Made by a program: the position numbers and the translations under genes. A model generated the notes under the pieces. It had not been told where the DNA came from. It was given only the letters and a program-made list of their open reading frames with translations, and searched no databases. A stretch of 64,000 bases of DNA from Mogibacterium sp. (GTDB lineage: Bacteria; Bacillota; Clostridia; Peptostreptococcales; Anaerovoracaceae), in contig JAKSSO010000002.1 in the NCBI GenBank assembly GCA_024403055.1, forward strand, positions 1 to 64,000, read 5' to 3'. This document shows positions 32,433 through 41,670 of this stretch, in pieces (position 1 is the stretch's first letter; the number at the start of each line of letters is the position of its first letter).

Positions 32433-32705
32433 ATGAAAAAACCAAAGCTCACGAAGGTAATGACTCTTCATTACATCAAATTGATATACAGATCTCTGCT
32501 GTTCCGTTGGGAGTTCACTTTGTGGAAATATCCGGAACGTTTTTCAGAGAACACCAATCAATACATGAGCTGTAGTAACTGTACTGAGAAACTGTGCGTA
32601 CATAAGAAGCAGCTGATGTCACTCAGGCAGCAGCTTGAGCTCTATGCTGAGGATAGAGTCACACAGATACTCACAGGCATCAGAGGCAAGACGAGGAAGA
32701 GATAA
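32433..32705 (+). CDS. small cysteine-containing hypothetical protein
   Basis: 90 residues, basic overall. The middle carries a cysteine group CSNCTEKLC followed by VHKKQ, which could bind metal; the C-terminal third is a charged helix ending in GKTRKR. No signal peptide or membrane helix. I do not recognise the family. No strong ribosome site precedes the ATG (AGACAGACATG), so coding is supported mainly by composition and by its place between a terminator and the next gene. Confidence 0.5.
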   Translation: MKKPKLTKVMTLHYIKLIYRSLLFRWEFTLWKYPERFSENTNQYMSCSNCTEKLCVHKKQLMSLRQQLELYAEDRVTQILTGIRGKTRKR

Positions 32706-32752
32706 ACCTTAAGAAGCGTAAGACGCAGGTCATTACAGATAAGGAGATAACT

Positions 32753-33916
32753 ATGGAATACTTTACACCTACACATGTATATTTCGGAAAGGGCGTAGAA
32801 GATCAAGTCGGAGAAGTGCTCAAGGCAAACGGGGCAGGCAAGGTGCTCGTGCATTTCGGCACCGGTTCCGTTAAGAAGAGCGGACTTCTCGACAGAGTTG
32901 AGGCAAAGCTGGAAGAGGCAGGCATCGCCTATGTTGAGCTTGGCGGTGTTGTTCCTAACCCGAGAGTTTCACTTGTACGCAAGGGCATCGAACTTGTTAA
33001 TGCAGAGGGCATCGACTACATCCTTGCAGTCGGCGGCGGATCTGTTCTGGACAGTGCCAAGGCAATAGGATACGGTGCTTACGGTGGTGGAGACGTATGG
33101 GATTTCTACTGCGGGAAGAGAAAAGTTGAGGGAACAGTTCCTGTCGGAGTTGTTCTTACTCTGTCGGCTACAGGATCGGAGATGAGTGATTCTTCTGTTA
33201 TCACTAACGATGAGACTGATCCGGTCTTCAAGAGAGGTGTTAATACAGATCATGGCCGCGTAAGCTTTGCGCTGCTCGACCCTGAACTCACATATTCAGT
33301 AAGCAGATATCAGACTGCATGCGGTTCGACTGATATCATGATGCATACACTCGAGAGATATTTCCATGAGGGATATGCGCTTGATTTCACAGATGAGCTT
33401 TCGTTCACTTTGCTCAAGACTGTCATCAAATATGCACCGATCGCGATCGCCGATCCGGAGAACTATGATGCAAGAGCCAACCTTATGTGGGCGGGATCGC
33501 TGTCACACAACGGATTGATGGCAGCCTGCAACAATACCAAGGGTGACTGGGCGTGCCATCAGATAGAGCATGAGCTGTCTGCTGAGTATGATGTGGCACA
33601 CGGTGCAGGCCTTGCGGCTATCTGGGCAAGCTGGGCAAGATATGTTCTCGCGGTCGATCCTTCAAGATTTGTTAAACTGGGCGAAGGAGTATGGGGCGAA
33701 TCAGATCCTGAGAAAGCTATCGAAAAATTTGAGGAATTCTTCGCATCCATTGGGATGCCGACAGATATTCAGGGTCTTGGACTTGATTTCGACGATGCAG
33801 CCTGCAGAAAAGCAGCTCTCGGCGTAACATTCCAGGATGCAAGAACGATCGGCAACTTCAAGGTGCTCAATACAGAAGATATCTACAGCATCTACAAGGC
33901 AGCATCACACCTGTAG
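32753..33916 (+). CDS. iron-containing alcohol dehydrogenase (butanol dehydrogenase-like)
   Basis: 387 residues, the size of the YqhD/BdhA branch. The nucleotide loop GGGSVLDSAKAIGYGA is near residue 94, and the metal-binding histidines lie in HQIEHELSAEYDVAHGAGLAA. It reduces aldehydes to alcohols with NAD(P)H in the cytosol, or the reverse. Substrate is not predictable from sequence. AAGGAG precedes the ATG. A bidirectional terminator separates it from the convergent sirtuin gene. Confidence 0.9.
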   Translation: MEYFTPTHVYFGKGVEDQVGEVLKANGAGKVLVHFGTGSVKKSGLLDRVEAKLEEAGIAYVELGGVVPNPRVSLVRKGIELVNAEGIDYILAVGGGSVLDSAKAIGYGAYGGGDVWDFYCGKRKVEGTVPVGVVLTLSATGSEMSDSSVITNDETDPVFKRGVNTDHGRVSFALLDPELTYSVSRYQTACGSTDIMMHTLERYFHEGYALDFTDELSFTLLKTVIKYAPIAIADPENYDARANLMWAGSLSHNGLMAACNNTKGDWACHQIEHELSAEYDVAHGAGLAAIWASWARYVLAVDPSRFVKLGEGVWGESDPEKAIEKFEEFFASIGMPTDIQGLGLDFDDAACRKAALGVTFQDARTIGNFKVLNTEDIYSIYKAASHL

Positions 33917-33942
33917 GCGCTATTCAAAATAAGATCACACAG

Positions 33943-33977
33943 AAAAAGTTCACAGGCAGTTTCCTGTGAACTTTTTT
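33943..33977. terminator. bidirectional terminator
   Basis: AAAAAGTTCACAGG (33943-33956) and its complement (33963-33976) form a 14-bp stem with a 6-base loop, with a T run on each strand. It lies between two convergent genes. Confidence 0.88.
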
Positions 33978-34001
33978 ATGCATGAGTCATTATTCACATC
34001 G

Positions 34002-34739
34002 CTAGTCGATCTCCATTACCTGCCTGAATACCTCGCCGATCGAGTCGTGGATGACGAGGTCGGCATTTTTGTCGGCCGGTGTGGAAGTTTTATTGATAAG
34101 TACCAGATGCTTGCCGCGGAAATATCTGATAAGTCCTGCTGCAGGATATACGATCAGCGTCGTTCCACCAATGATGAGTGTGTCAGCTTTTTCGATAGCA
34201 TTGACAGCCCCGTTGACAACGTCATCATCAAGCATTTCCTCATAGAGGACAACATCAGGCTTGACACGTCCGCCGCATGCGGAACACTTGGGCACACCGT
34301 CTGAATCGATAACATAATTCATGTCATAGAAGGCGCCGCAGTTCTCGCAGTAATTGCGGAGGACCGAGCCGTGGAGCTCGTATACGGTCTCGCTGCCGGC
34401 TTTCTGATGCAGACCGTCGATGTTCTGTGTGACGATCGCTTTGAGCTTGCCCTGCTTCTCCAGCTCTGCAAGAGCTTTATGGCAGCAGTTCGGCTCGACA
34501 TCAGGATAGAGCAGTTTATCCTTGTAGAATTCAAAGAAGTCGGAAGGGTGCTGAGCATAGAAAGTGTGTGAGATCATCTCTTCCGGGGAGACTTCGCGAC
34601 CCAGATCCTGATTGTAGATGCCGTCGGCACTTCTGAAATCAGGAATGCCGCTTTCGGTCGAAACGCCGGCCCCGCCGAAGAAAACTATATTGCTGCTTTC
34701 CTCGATTATTTTTTTCAACTGCTTGATTTTATCGTCCAT
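34002..34739 (-). CDS. cobB: sirtuin, NAD-dependent protein deacetylase/deacylase
   Basis: 245 residues on the minus strand. NAD-binding GAGVSTESGIPDFRS near residue 24, TQNIDGLHQKAG near 103, the catalytic histidine in YELHGS near 122, and a structural zinc site of four cysteines (CENC and CSAC). No alanine is seen in the small-acyl pocket motif that would mark a desuccinylase, so a deacetylase is favoured. It removes acyl groups from lysines; several GNAT domains encoded nearby could provide such modifications, though no link is shown. Its ribosome site GAGGTG precedes the ATG on the minus strand. Confidence 0.92.
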   Translation of the reverse strand: MDDKIKQLKKIIEESSNIVFFGGAGVSTESGIPDFRSADGIYNQDLGREVSPEEMISHTFYAQHPSDFFEFYKDKLLYPDVEPNCCHKALAELEKQGKLKAIVTQNIDGLHQKAGSETVYELHGSVLRNYCENCGAFYDMNYVIDSDGVPKCSACGGRVKPDVVLYEEMLDDDVVNGAVNAIEKADTLIIGGTTLIVYPAAGLIRYFRGKHLVLINKTSTPADKNADLVIHDSIGEVFRQVMEID

Positions 34740-34845
34740 GTTTTCACCTCATTATTCGAGTCATGTGTCGCTTTTTCTGAATAAAATAATATCACAAAAA
34801 TGACTGCATATGCGTTATACTTACCATGTATGAAAGGATTTGATC

Positions 34846-35475
34846 ATGATTATTTTTGACTTAGACGGAACACTCTGGGATGCAGGCAAGGCACTGGCGG
34901 AATCCTGGGGAGCCGAGATCGCAAGACAGCTCGGCAAAGAAACAAATTTCACAGTAGATGAGATCCACTCTGTACTGGGACAGACAATGGACCAGATAGC
35001 GCTGAAACTCCTGCCGGACGCCACCCCTGAGGAGAGGGAGAGAGTTTTCAAATGCTGCATGGGCAAGGAAACGGAATATCTGCGCGAACACGGCGGTGAG
35101 CTTTTCGAGAGAGAAGTGGAGACGTTGGATCAGCTCAAGGCTGCCGGATACAAGATGGCGATCGTCAGCAACTGCCAGACCGGATACGTTCAGACTTTCA
35201 TCGACTCGATGAACATGCATGAGTATTTCTGTGACATTGAGGAATGGGGCCATACCGGATTGTCCAAGGGTGAGAACATCAGGCTGGTAATGGAGAGGAA
35301 CAACGAGCCGCACTCGGTATATGTCGGAGACATCCAGAAGGACTGTGACTCAGCGACCGAAGCCGGCATCCCGTGCATTTGGGCAAAATACGGATTCGGA
35401 ACGATGGATCATGCAGATGCTGAAATAGACCATTTCTACGAGCTGCCTGAAGCACTTGAGAAACTGGGATTCTAG
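34846..35475 (+). CDS. HAD-superfamily hydrolase (phosphoglycolate phosphatase-like)
   Basis: 209 residues from the ATG at 34846 (GAAAGGA upstream). Motif I DLDGTLWD at the start, motif II SNCQTGY near 110 and the late GDIQKDCDSATEAGIPCIW as motif III/IV are all intact, with a helical cap between I and II. These enzymes remove phosphate from small metabolites; the substrate is unknown. It is divergent from the sirtuin gene with a 106-base gap that must contain both promoters. Confidence 0.85.
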   Translation: MIIFDLDGTLWDAGKALAESWGAEIARQLGKETNFTVDEIHSVLGQTMDQIALKLLPDATPEERERVFKCCMGKETEYLREHGGELFEREVETLDQLKAAGYKMAIVSNCQTGYVQTFIDSMNMHEYFCDIEEWGHTGLSKGENIRLVMERNNEPHSVYVGDIQKDCDSATEAGIPCIWAKYGFGTMDHADAEIDHFYELPEALEKLGF

Positions 35476-35535
35476 GACCCGTGATCGGTGCGGCACACCT
35501 GCACATAGAATAATAATTATCAGAAGGAGACGAAT

Positions 35536-36870
35536 ATGAAACTCAACAACAAGCGAACCGTACTGGTCGGACTTGCATTCCTGTCGATCTGCGCATTCTG
35601 GCAGATGTATGACAATGTAGTACCGCTTATCCTGACCAAAACCTTCCACCTGAATGAGACTTTCTCGGGTGCGATCATGGCTGCAGACAATGTTCTTGCG
35701 CTCTTCCTGCTCCCGTTCTTCGGAAGCCTCTCGGACAGGACCAAGACACGTTACGGCAAGAGAATGCCGTATATCGTCATCGGTACCGTTGCGGCTGTGA
35801 TCATGCTGCTGATCCTGCCGGGACTCGACAATGGCTATTATGCAGCACCTTCGACCGGCAAGCTGGTAGGCTTTGTAGTAATACTCGGACTGCTGCTCGT
35901 GGCAATGGGCACTTACAGATCACCTGCAGTTGCACTGATGCCGGATGTAACACCAAAGCCACTCCGTTCCAAAGCGAACGCCATCATCAATCTGATGGGC
36001 GCTGTCGGCGGTATTCTTTATCTTGCAGTTGCAGCTGTCATGTATCCTAACTCCAAGGTACAGGGACTTGACCACGTCAACTACAGACCGCTTTTCCTTG
36101 TGATCGCAGGCATTATGGTCGTTTCGATCGTTCTGCTTATTTTCACGATCAATGAGCCAAAACTGACAGATGAAAATCAGGCTCTCGAGGCAGAGCATCC
36201 TGAATGGAACCTCGCAGAAGATGACGGAAGCGGCCATGAAGTGCTTCCTGCTCCTGTAAAGAAGAGCCTTGGATTCCTGCTGGCATCGATCGCACTCTGG
36301 TACATCGGATACAATGGCGTTACGACATGGTTCACCACTTATGTTGATCAGGTAATGGGTCAGGGACTCGGCGGAGCATCGACCTGCCTTCTAATAGCAA
36401 CAGCGGGCGCGATCATTTCGTATATTCCGATCGGCGTCATTGCAGAGAAGATCGGCCGCAAGAAGACTATCATGATAGGATGCGTAATGCTGGCAGCATG
36501 CTTCCTGGCAGGTTTCTTCCTGACAACAGCATTCAAGAGCATCAACGTTATAATGTTCATTGTCTTTGCACTTGTCGGCTTCGCATGGGCAGCTATCAAT
36601 GTAAACTCGCTTCCTATGGTCGTTGAGATGTGCAGAGGTTCGGATATCGGAAAATTTACAGGTTATTACTACACTGCTTCAATGGCAGCACAGGTACTGA
36701 CACCTGTTCTCGCAGGAACACTGATGAGAAATATCAGCTACAAAGTACTCTTCCCATATGCCGCATTCTTCGTTGCATGCAGCTTCGTGACCATGATGTT
36801 CGTAATGCACGGAGATGCAGCACCTGAGGCAAGAAAGGGACTTGAAGCATTCGAGGACATGGATGACTAA
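35536..36870 (+). CDS. MFS transporter, GPH/SLC45 sugar transporter-like
   Basis: 444 residues with twelve predicted helices. The start (LAFLSICAFWQMYDNVVPLIL) and the helix 2-3 loop (FFGSLSDRTKTRYGKRMPYI) are typical of the sugar/glycoside cation symporter and SLC45-like branch. An acidic central loop (NQALEAEHPEWNLAEDDGSG) separates the halves. Sugar transport is family inference. AGAAGGAGACG precedes the ATG. The stop overlaps the start of the next gene by 8 bases, so the pair is co-expressed. Confidence 0.82.
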   Translation: MKLNNKRTVLVGLAFLSICAFWQMYDNVVPLILTKTFHLNETFSGAIMAADNVLALFLLPFFGSLSDRTKTRYGKRMPYIVIGTVAAVIMLLILPGLDNGYYAAPSTGKLVGFVVILGLLLVAMGTYRSPAVALMPDVTPKPLRSKANAIINLMGAVGGILYLAVAAVMYPNSKVQGLDHVNYRPLFLVIAGIMVVSIVLLIFTINEPKLTDENQALEAEHPEWNLAEDDGSGHEVLPAPVKKSLGFLLASIALWYIGYNGVTTWFTTYVDQVMGQGLGGASTCLLIATAGAIISYIPIGVIAEKIGRKKTIMIGCVMLAACFLAGFFLTTAFKSINVIMFIVFALVGFAWAAINVNSLPMVVEMCRGSDIGKFTGYYYTASMAAQVLTPVLAGTLMRNISYKVLFPYAAFFVACSFVTMMFVMHGDAAPEARKGLEAFEDMDD

Positions 36871-37624
36871 GAAAGAATTAAGAGGATTATATGCACACAG
36901 AGGTCTGCACGACAAACCTGTCATTCCGGAAAACTCTGTTCCCGCTTTCAGGAGGGCGGTGGAGCACGGATTCGGATCTGAGTTTGACGTGCACATGATC
37001 GCAGACGGCTCGCTCGTGGTATTTCATGATGCAGAGCTGGAGCGTGAGACCGGTGTTGTCGGAAAGATCCGGGATTATACACTTCCGGAGCTGAAGAAAC
37101 TCAGACTGGAGGGAACTGACGAACAGATTCCGACGCTCGATGAAGTCCTTGCGGTCTACGATGGAAAGCTCGGAGCAGACGGGAGACCGCTGCAGCTACT
37201 CGTAGAACTCAAGGTAGACGGCAGTAATCAAAAGAAACTGGTTGAAGCGGTCACTAAGAGACTTGACCGCTTCAACGGAGAATATGTGCTCGAGAGCTTT
37301 GACCCGAGAGCCGTTCACGAACTGAAAAAACAGAGGCCGGAACTCACCAGAGGTCAGCTTATACAGAACTTTGTTACACATGATCTGACAATGCCTAAGA
37401 TACAGAGCGCGTTCCTGACGGCGATGCCGTATGACGTGATAACCAGGCCGGACTTCATAGCGTTCCGTTTTGCAGACAAGGAAATGCCTTGTCTGAGGCG
37501 AGTGCTCAGGAGAAAAGGTGTATCCAAAGCAGTCTGGACAGTGCGCACACCAAGAGCGATGGCTGTGGCGCAGAAGATGGGCTGCTCGGTAATATTTGAA
37601 AAGTTCATACCTGAACAGAAATAG
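36863..37624 (+). CDS. glycerophosphodiester phosphodiesterase
   Basis: 253 residues from the ATG at 36863, which overlaps the transporter's stop; the frame is open further upstream inside that gene. GDPD motifs are visible: YAHRGLHD with the catalytic histidine near residue 13, ENSVPAFRRAVEHG, then the acidic EFDVHMIADG and second histidine in VVFHDAELERETG. It splits glycerophosphodiesters to sn-glycerol 3-phosphate and an alcohol. The overlap suggests that the upstream transporter may import its substrate or product, which is inference. No signal peptide, so cytosolic. Confidence 0.9.
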   Translation: MTKKELRGLYAHRGLHDKPVIPENSVPAFRRAVEHGFGSEFDVHMIADGSLVVFHDAELERETGVVGKIRDYTLPELKKLRLEGTDEQIPTLDEVLAVYDGKLGADGRPLQLLVELKVDGSNQKKLVEAVTKRLDRFNGEYVLESFDPRAVHELKKQRPELTRGQLIQNFVTHDLTMPKIQSAFLTAMPYDVITRPDFIAFRFADKEMPCLRRVLRRKGVSKAVWTVRTPRAMAVAQKMGCSVIFEKFIPEQK

Positions 37625-37653
37625 CGGTATTGTGTACCGTCAGGGGGTAAATC

Positions 37654-37815
37654 ATGACAGAAAAACAGATGTCCAAGATCATCAGAAGAGACAGACAGAG
37701 AAGAAGGGCCCAGGGTATCGGAGCAGGATTCGGAGTGATAACATCACTTGCTGTACTCAGCCTGATTTTCCCTGAATCAAGAAAAGAGATCGTTAAGAAG
37801 CTGGAAAAGAAATAA
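37654..37815 (+). CDS. 53-residue membrane protein upstream of the ABC exporter
   Basis: Short frame with AGGGGG eight bases before its ATG. The N-terminal ~22 residues are very basic (IIRRDRQRRRAQG), a single hydrophobic segment follows (FGVITSLAVLSLIF), and the tail is charged (KKLEKK). The stop TAA shares one base with the ATG of the ABC exporter (TAATG), so the two are translationally coupled. It may be a small accessory subunit of the exporter. No known family. Confidence 0.6.
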   Translation: MTEKQMSKIIRRDRQRRRAQGIGAGFGVITSLAVLSLIFPESRKEIVKKLEKK

Positions 37816-40169
37816 TGGCAGGTCCCGGAAGAATGGGCGGTCCTGTTCACTTCCTTACCGAGGAAGAGAAGCAGAGCATGCCTAAAGTAACTAAAGAATT
37901 ACTGACAAGGATAGTGTCTTACCTCAAGCCATACTGGGTGCAGTTTATTTTCGTGTTTATAACGATACTGCTCTCGGCTACTGTAGGACTGCTTCCGTCG
38001 ATCATTACAGGAAAGATCGTCGATGAGGCGCTGGTCGGCAAGAACATGGAACTGCTGATCAAGCTTCTTCTGGCGGCATTTGGTGCGCTCACAGTCAGCC
38101 AGCTGGTAGGTGTGATCGAGAATTACATCAACGCATGGATAGCGCAGCGCATCATATTTGACATGCGCAATCAGATGTATCACCATCTGCAGTACATGCC
38201 GCATTCATTCTTCACAACAGAGAAGCAGGGCGATATCATCACCCGCATGAATACAGATATCAGCGGAGTAAGCTCAGTTATCAGCGGCACTCTCTCCAAT
38301 ATCGTGAGCAACATAGCAACGATCGTAACTACGATGATAGCGCTGTTCACGATGAGCTGGCAGCTGGCACTCGTTGGCATTGTGGTCATCCCGCTCCTCG
38401 TCATTCCGACCAGAACAGCCGGAAAGACTCGCTGGAAGTACCTCAACGAGAGTCAGGCAAAGTCTGATGAACTCAACCAGAAGATCGACGAGACACTTTC
38501 TGTCAGCGGATCAATGCTGGTAAAGATATTCACACGCGAGAAGAAGGAATACGATGATTTCGTAAAAGTTAATAAAGAGGTCACTGACCTCAATCTCAAA
38601 GAGCAGCGTTCAGGTCAGGTATTCAGAGTTGTAATGGGAATGTTCACACAGCTTGGACCGCTTCTGATCTATTTTGCCGGCGGATATTTCATCATCAGGA
38701 ATATCGATCAGACACTTACGGTCGGAACCATTACGGCAACAGTTGCACTTATCAACAGACTGTATCGACCTGTCGAATCGCTGATGAATGTTTCGGTAGA
38801 CTTCACGCGTTCACTCGCACTCTTTACACGTATCTTCGACTATTTTGATCGCAGGAACACGATCGTTTCGCCGGAGAACGGCATGAAGCCGGACGTTGAT
38901 AACAAGCCTATCAGATATGACCACGTTGCATTCAGTTATAACGAGGAAAATCCTATCCTTACTGATGTCAGCTTCGAAGTGCCCGGCGGCAGGATGTTCG
39001 CTATCGTAGGTCCTTCGGGATCGGGCAAATCCACAGTCGTCAACCTTATTCCAAGGCTCTATGATGTCAACGCAGGAAGCGTAACGGTTGCAGGCGTCGA
39101 CGTTCGCGATTTTGATCTGGAATATCTGCGTCAGTGCGTCGGTGTCGTAACGCAGGAGACATATCTCTTCAACGGGACCATACTCGACAACCTGAAGTAT
39201 GCCAATGAAAATGCGACGATGGAGGATATCGAGGCAGCCTGCAGGATAGCCAACATATATGATTTCATTCAGAATCAGCCGGACGGCTTCAATACCGCAG
39301 TCGGAAACAGAGGACTCAAGCTTTCAGGTGGCGAGAAGCAGAGACTGTCGCTGGCAAGAGTTATCCTCAAGGACCCTAAGATACTCATTCTCGACGAAGC
39401 TACATCGGCTCTTGACTCCATATCCGAGAATTCTATCCAGGATGCGCTGGAACAGATGATGCAGGGCAGAACATCGCTGGTCATCGCACACAGGCTGTCC
39501 ACTATTCTTAAGGCGGACCAGATACTGGTAGTCAAGGACGGCATTATCGCAGAGCAGGGAACACACGAAGAACTTCTCGACCTCGGCGGTACTTACAAGG
39601 AACTGTATGAGACTCAGTTCAGACAGGCGATCGACTATGAGTCGGGCAGAGATGAAGAGGCGTCGATCAACGTCGAGGCACTTTCGACCGAGTACAGAGC
39701 TGAGATCATTACAAAGGCGGATATTGCACCGGTTTACAGGTTGGCTAAATCCAATATCAGGTATTACGATACTATTAAATCAGTCCCTACGGTTGAGAGC
39801 CTTACCGAGATCATCTCGGAAGTCCCTGAGGGCGCCGGAGAGAATGCCAAGAATTTTATCGGATTCTACAATAAGGATGATGTACTGATCGCAGTCATGG
39901 ATCTCATCACGGGATATCCTGAGAGCAATGATGCCTTCATCGGCTGGTTCATGGTGGACGGTGAGATGCAGGGACGCGGCATAGGCTCCGGAATATTTGC
40001 GGATGTCCGTGCTGCCATGAAAGCGGAAGGCTATGATTACCTCTCGCTTGGCTGCATCAGGGAAAATAAAGAGGCCTTGAGGTTCTGGGAGAGCCAGGGC
40101 TTCAAACCGACCGGCGAAGAAAAGACGGAAGAGAACTACACTGTAATTACACTTGCAAGAGCAATTTAG
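37815..40169 (+). CDS. ABC exporter (fused permease-ATPase) with a C-terminal GNAT domain
   Basis: 784 residues, about 190 longer than a normal half-exporter. Residues ~30-330 are the six-helix exporter domain. The nucleotide-binding domain follows: Walker A GPSGSGKST, signature LSGGEKQRLSLARV, Walker B ILILDEATSALDS and switch histidine in VIAHRLS. From ~615 to the end is a GNAT acetyltransferase (IITKADIAPVYRLAKSN; GWFMVDGEMQGRGIGSGIF; NKEALRFWESQGF). The Q/RxxGxG/A acetyl-CoA loop is seen as QGRGIGSG. An exporter joined to an acetyltransferase suggests that the transported compound, or a peptide, is acetylated at the membrane; this is inference. Confidence 0.88.
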   Translation: MAGPGRMGGPVHFLTEEEKQSMPKVTKELLTRIVSYLKPYWVQFIFVFITILLSATVGLLPSIITGKIVDEALVGKNMELLIKLLLAAFGALTVSQLVGVIENYINAWIAQRIIFDMRNQMYHHLQYMPHSFFTTEKQGDIITRMNTDISGVSSVISGTLSNIVSNIATIVTTMIALFTMSWQLALVGIVVIPLLVIPTRTAGKTRWKYLNESQAKSDELNQKIDETLSVSGSMLVKIFTREKKEYDDFVKVNKEVTDLNLKEQRSGQVFRVVMGMFTQLGPLLIYFAGGYFIIRNIDQTLTVGTITATVALINRLYRPVESLMNVSVDFTRSLALFTRIFDYFDRRNTIVSPENGMKPDVDNKPIRYDHVAFSYNEENPILTDVSFEVPGGRMFAIVGPSGSGKSTVVNLIPRLYDVNAGSVTVAGVDVRDFDLEYLRQCVGVVTQETYLFNGTILDNLKYANENATMEDIEAACRIANIYDFIQNQPDGFNTAVGNRGLKLSGGEKQRLSLARVILKDPKILILDEATSALDSISENSIQDALEQMMQGRTSLVIAHRLSTILKADQILVVKDGIIAEQGTHEELLDLGGTYKELYETQFRQAIDYESGRDEEASINVEALSTEYRAEIITKADIAPVYRLAKSNIRYYDTIKSVPTVESLTEIISEVPEGAGENAKNFIGFYNKDDVLIAVMDLITGYPESNDAFIGWFMVDGEMQGRGIGSGIFADVRAAMKAEGYDYLSLGCIRENKEALRFWESQGFKPTGEEKTEENYTVITLARAI

Positions 40170-40177
40170 GAGATAAA

Positions 40178-41398
40178 ATGTTGGGCAGAAAGTTCTGGAT
40201 ATCAATGCTAATATTCGGCCTTATGGGCCAGATCGCATGGGTCGTGGAGAACATGTACTTCAATGTGTTCATCTACAAAATGTTCCATGCGAGTGCTGCG
40301 GACATCTCGTTCATGGTAATGGCTTCAGCGGTCACTGCGGCGGTAACGACCATTATCATGGGAGCTGTATCCGATAAGGTCGGAAAGCGCAAAGCCTTCA
40401 TGAGCGTCGGCTACGTTATATGGGGCATCAGCATTATCAGTTTTGCATACATCAGGAGCGTAATGATGACCATTGTCATGGACTGTGTGATGACATATTT
40501 CGGCTCTACTGCAAATGATGCGGCATATAATGCATGGCTGACAGACCGTGGTGACGAGACCAACAGAGGCAGGATAGAGGGTGTCAACTCCATGATGCCT
40601 CTTGTTGCGATACTTATCGTATTCGGCGGATTCATGAGCTTTGACCTTGATACACATCAGGCCTGGACAACTATCTACTACATCATCGGTATCGGGACGA
40701 CTCTTATCGGAGTGCTCGGCTGGTTCATCATCGAGGACGCGCCGGATCTGAAGAAAGCTGAAGCGGGATTCGCAGAAACACTCGTATACAGCTTCAGACC
40801 TTCGGTGGCTCGCGAGAACACAAGGCTGTATCTGGGCCTGATGAATTTTGCGATATTCGGCATTTCGATACAGATATTCATGCCTTATCTGATCATCTAT
40901 TATGAGCAGACACTTAAGATGGACAATTACGTTCTGATCATGGCACCGGCAATACTGATCGCGGCGGTCATCACTGTCTTCTACGGCAGGCTGTATGACA
41001 GCAGAGGTTTCATGGCAAGTATTATTCCATGCGGCGGCATGCTGCTCGCGGGATATGCGATCCTGTTCTTTACGAACACTACGATCCCTGTATTCATCGG
41101 TTCTCTGCTGATGATGGCGGGATATCTGACAGGGATGTCTATATTCGGAGCGCTGATAAGAGACAATATCCCGGAAAAGCGGGCAGGACAGTTCCAGGGC
41201 GTTCGCATCATAGGACAGGTATTCGTGCCGGGGCTTATCGGTCCTGCGATCGGAGCTGCAGTCCTGAAGAATGCAGAACTTATTACCAACAATGACGGAA
41301 CGACATCGTTCCTTCCTAATACGAACATCTGGGCGGCAGCATTCGCAGTAGTTGTTATCCTGCTGATATCGCTGCCTCTGACAATGAAGAAGAGATAA
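40178..41398 (+). CDS. MFS transporter
   Basis: 406 residues with about twelve helices. The loop after helix 2 reads GAVSDKVGKRKAFMSVGYV (MFS motif A-like), and AYNAWLTDRGDETNRGRIEG follows helix 4, as in SLC45/GPH-like permeases of Clostridia. Substrate unknown. It starts 8 bases after the ABC-GNAT stop with AGGAG inside the gap, so it belongs to the same operon. The stop shares a base with the ATG of a broken GNAT gene. Confidence 0.78.
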   Translation: MLGRKFWISMLIFGLMGQIAWVVENMYFNVFIYKMFHASAADISFMVMASAVTAAVTTIIMGAVSDKVGKRKAFMSVGYVIWGISIISFAYIRSVMMTIVMDCVMTYFGSTANDAAYNAWLTDRGDETNRGRIEGVNSMMPLVAILIVFGGFMSFDLDTHQAWTTIYYIIGIGTTLIGVLGWFIIEDAPDLKKAEAGFAETLVYSFRPSVARENTRLYLGLMNFAIFGISIQIFMPYLIIYYEQTLKMDNYVLIMAPAILIAAVITVFYGRLYDSRGFMASIIPCGGMLLAGYAILFFTNTTIPVFIGSLLMMAGYLTGMSIFGALIRDNIPEKRAGQFQGVRIIGQVFVPGLIGPAIGAAVLKNAELITNNDGTTSFLPNTNIWAAAFAVVVILLISLPLTMKKR

Positions 41399-41517
41399 TG
41401 ATATTCAGAAAAGCAACGACGGAAGACATAGACGCAATAGTGACCATCTATGATCACATTCATGATGCTGGAGAAAGCATTCTTCTGATACATAAAGTAC
41501 AAGAAAATACATGTTAA
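41398..41517 (+). pseudogene. truncated GNAT acetyltransferase
   Basis: 39 codons. The start (MIFRKATTEDIDAIVTIYDH and IHD) is the classic N-terminus of a GNAT enzyme of about 160 residues, but the frame leaves the family pattern after ~24 residues and stops. The start overlaps the MFS stop by one base, so it was once the last gene of that operon. The missing part is absent from the window; a promoter begins 5 bases after the stop, so the deletion may have brought it close. Confidence 0.7.
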
Positions 41518-41521
41518 TATA

Positions 41522-41556
41522 TTGACAGAAAAATATCACAAGCTATAATTGTGATA
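41522..41556 (+). promoter_or_regulatory. consensus promoter of the had operon with overlapping palindrome
   Basis: TTGACA (41522-41527), 16 bases, TATAAT (41544-41549): both hexamers are perfect consensus. TATCACAA (41534-41541) and TTGTGATA (41549-41556) form a perfect 8-bp inverted repeat with a 7-base spacer that contains most of the -10. A protein bound here would block RNA polymerase. The half-sites point away from each other, the opposite of CRP and Rex sites, so the regulator is not identified. Confidence 0.75.
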
Positions 41557-41670
41557 GTTAGAAAAATAACAGATGTTGGATCTAACGTTAACCGGTTATA
41601 GCTTGAATACTAAATCATGGAACACGATGCATGCTTACGGGTTTGGATGTTGTGTTATTTGTGATTTATC

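Noticed and set aside
41534..41556. CRP/FNR or Rex operator at the had promoter
   Set aside because: Those sites read TGTGA...TCACA or TTGTGA...TCACAA; here the half-sites are in the opposite order.
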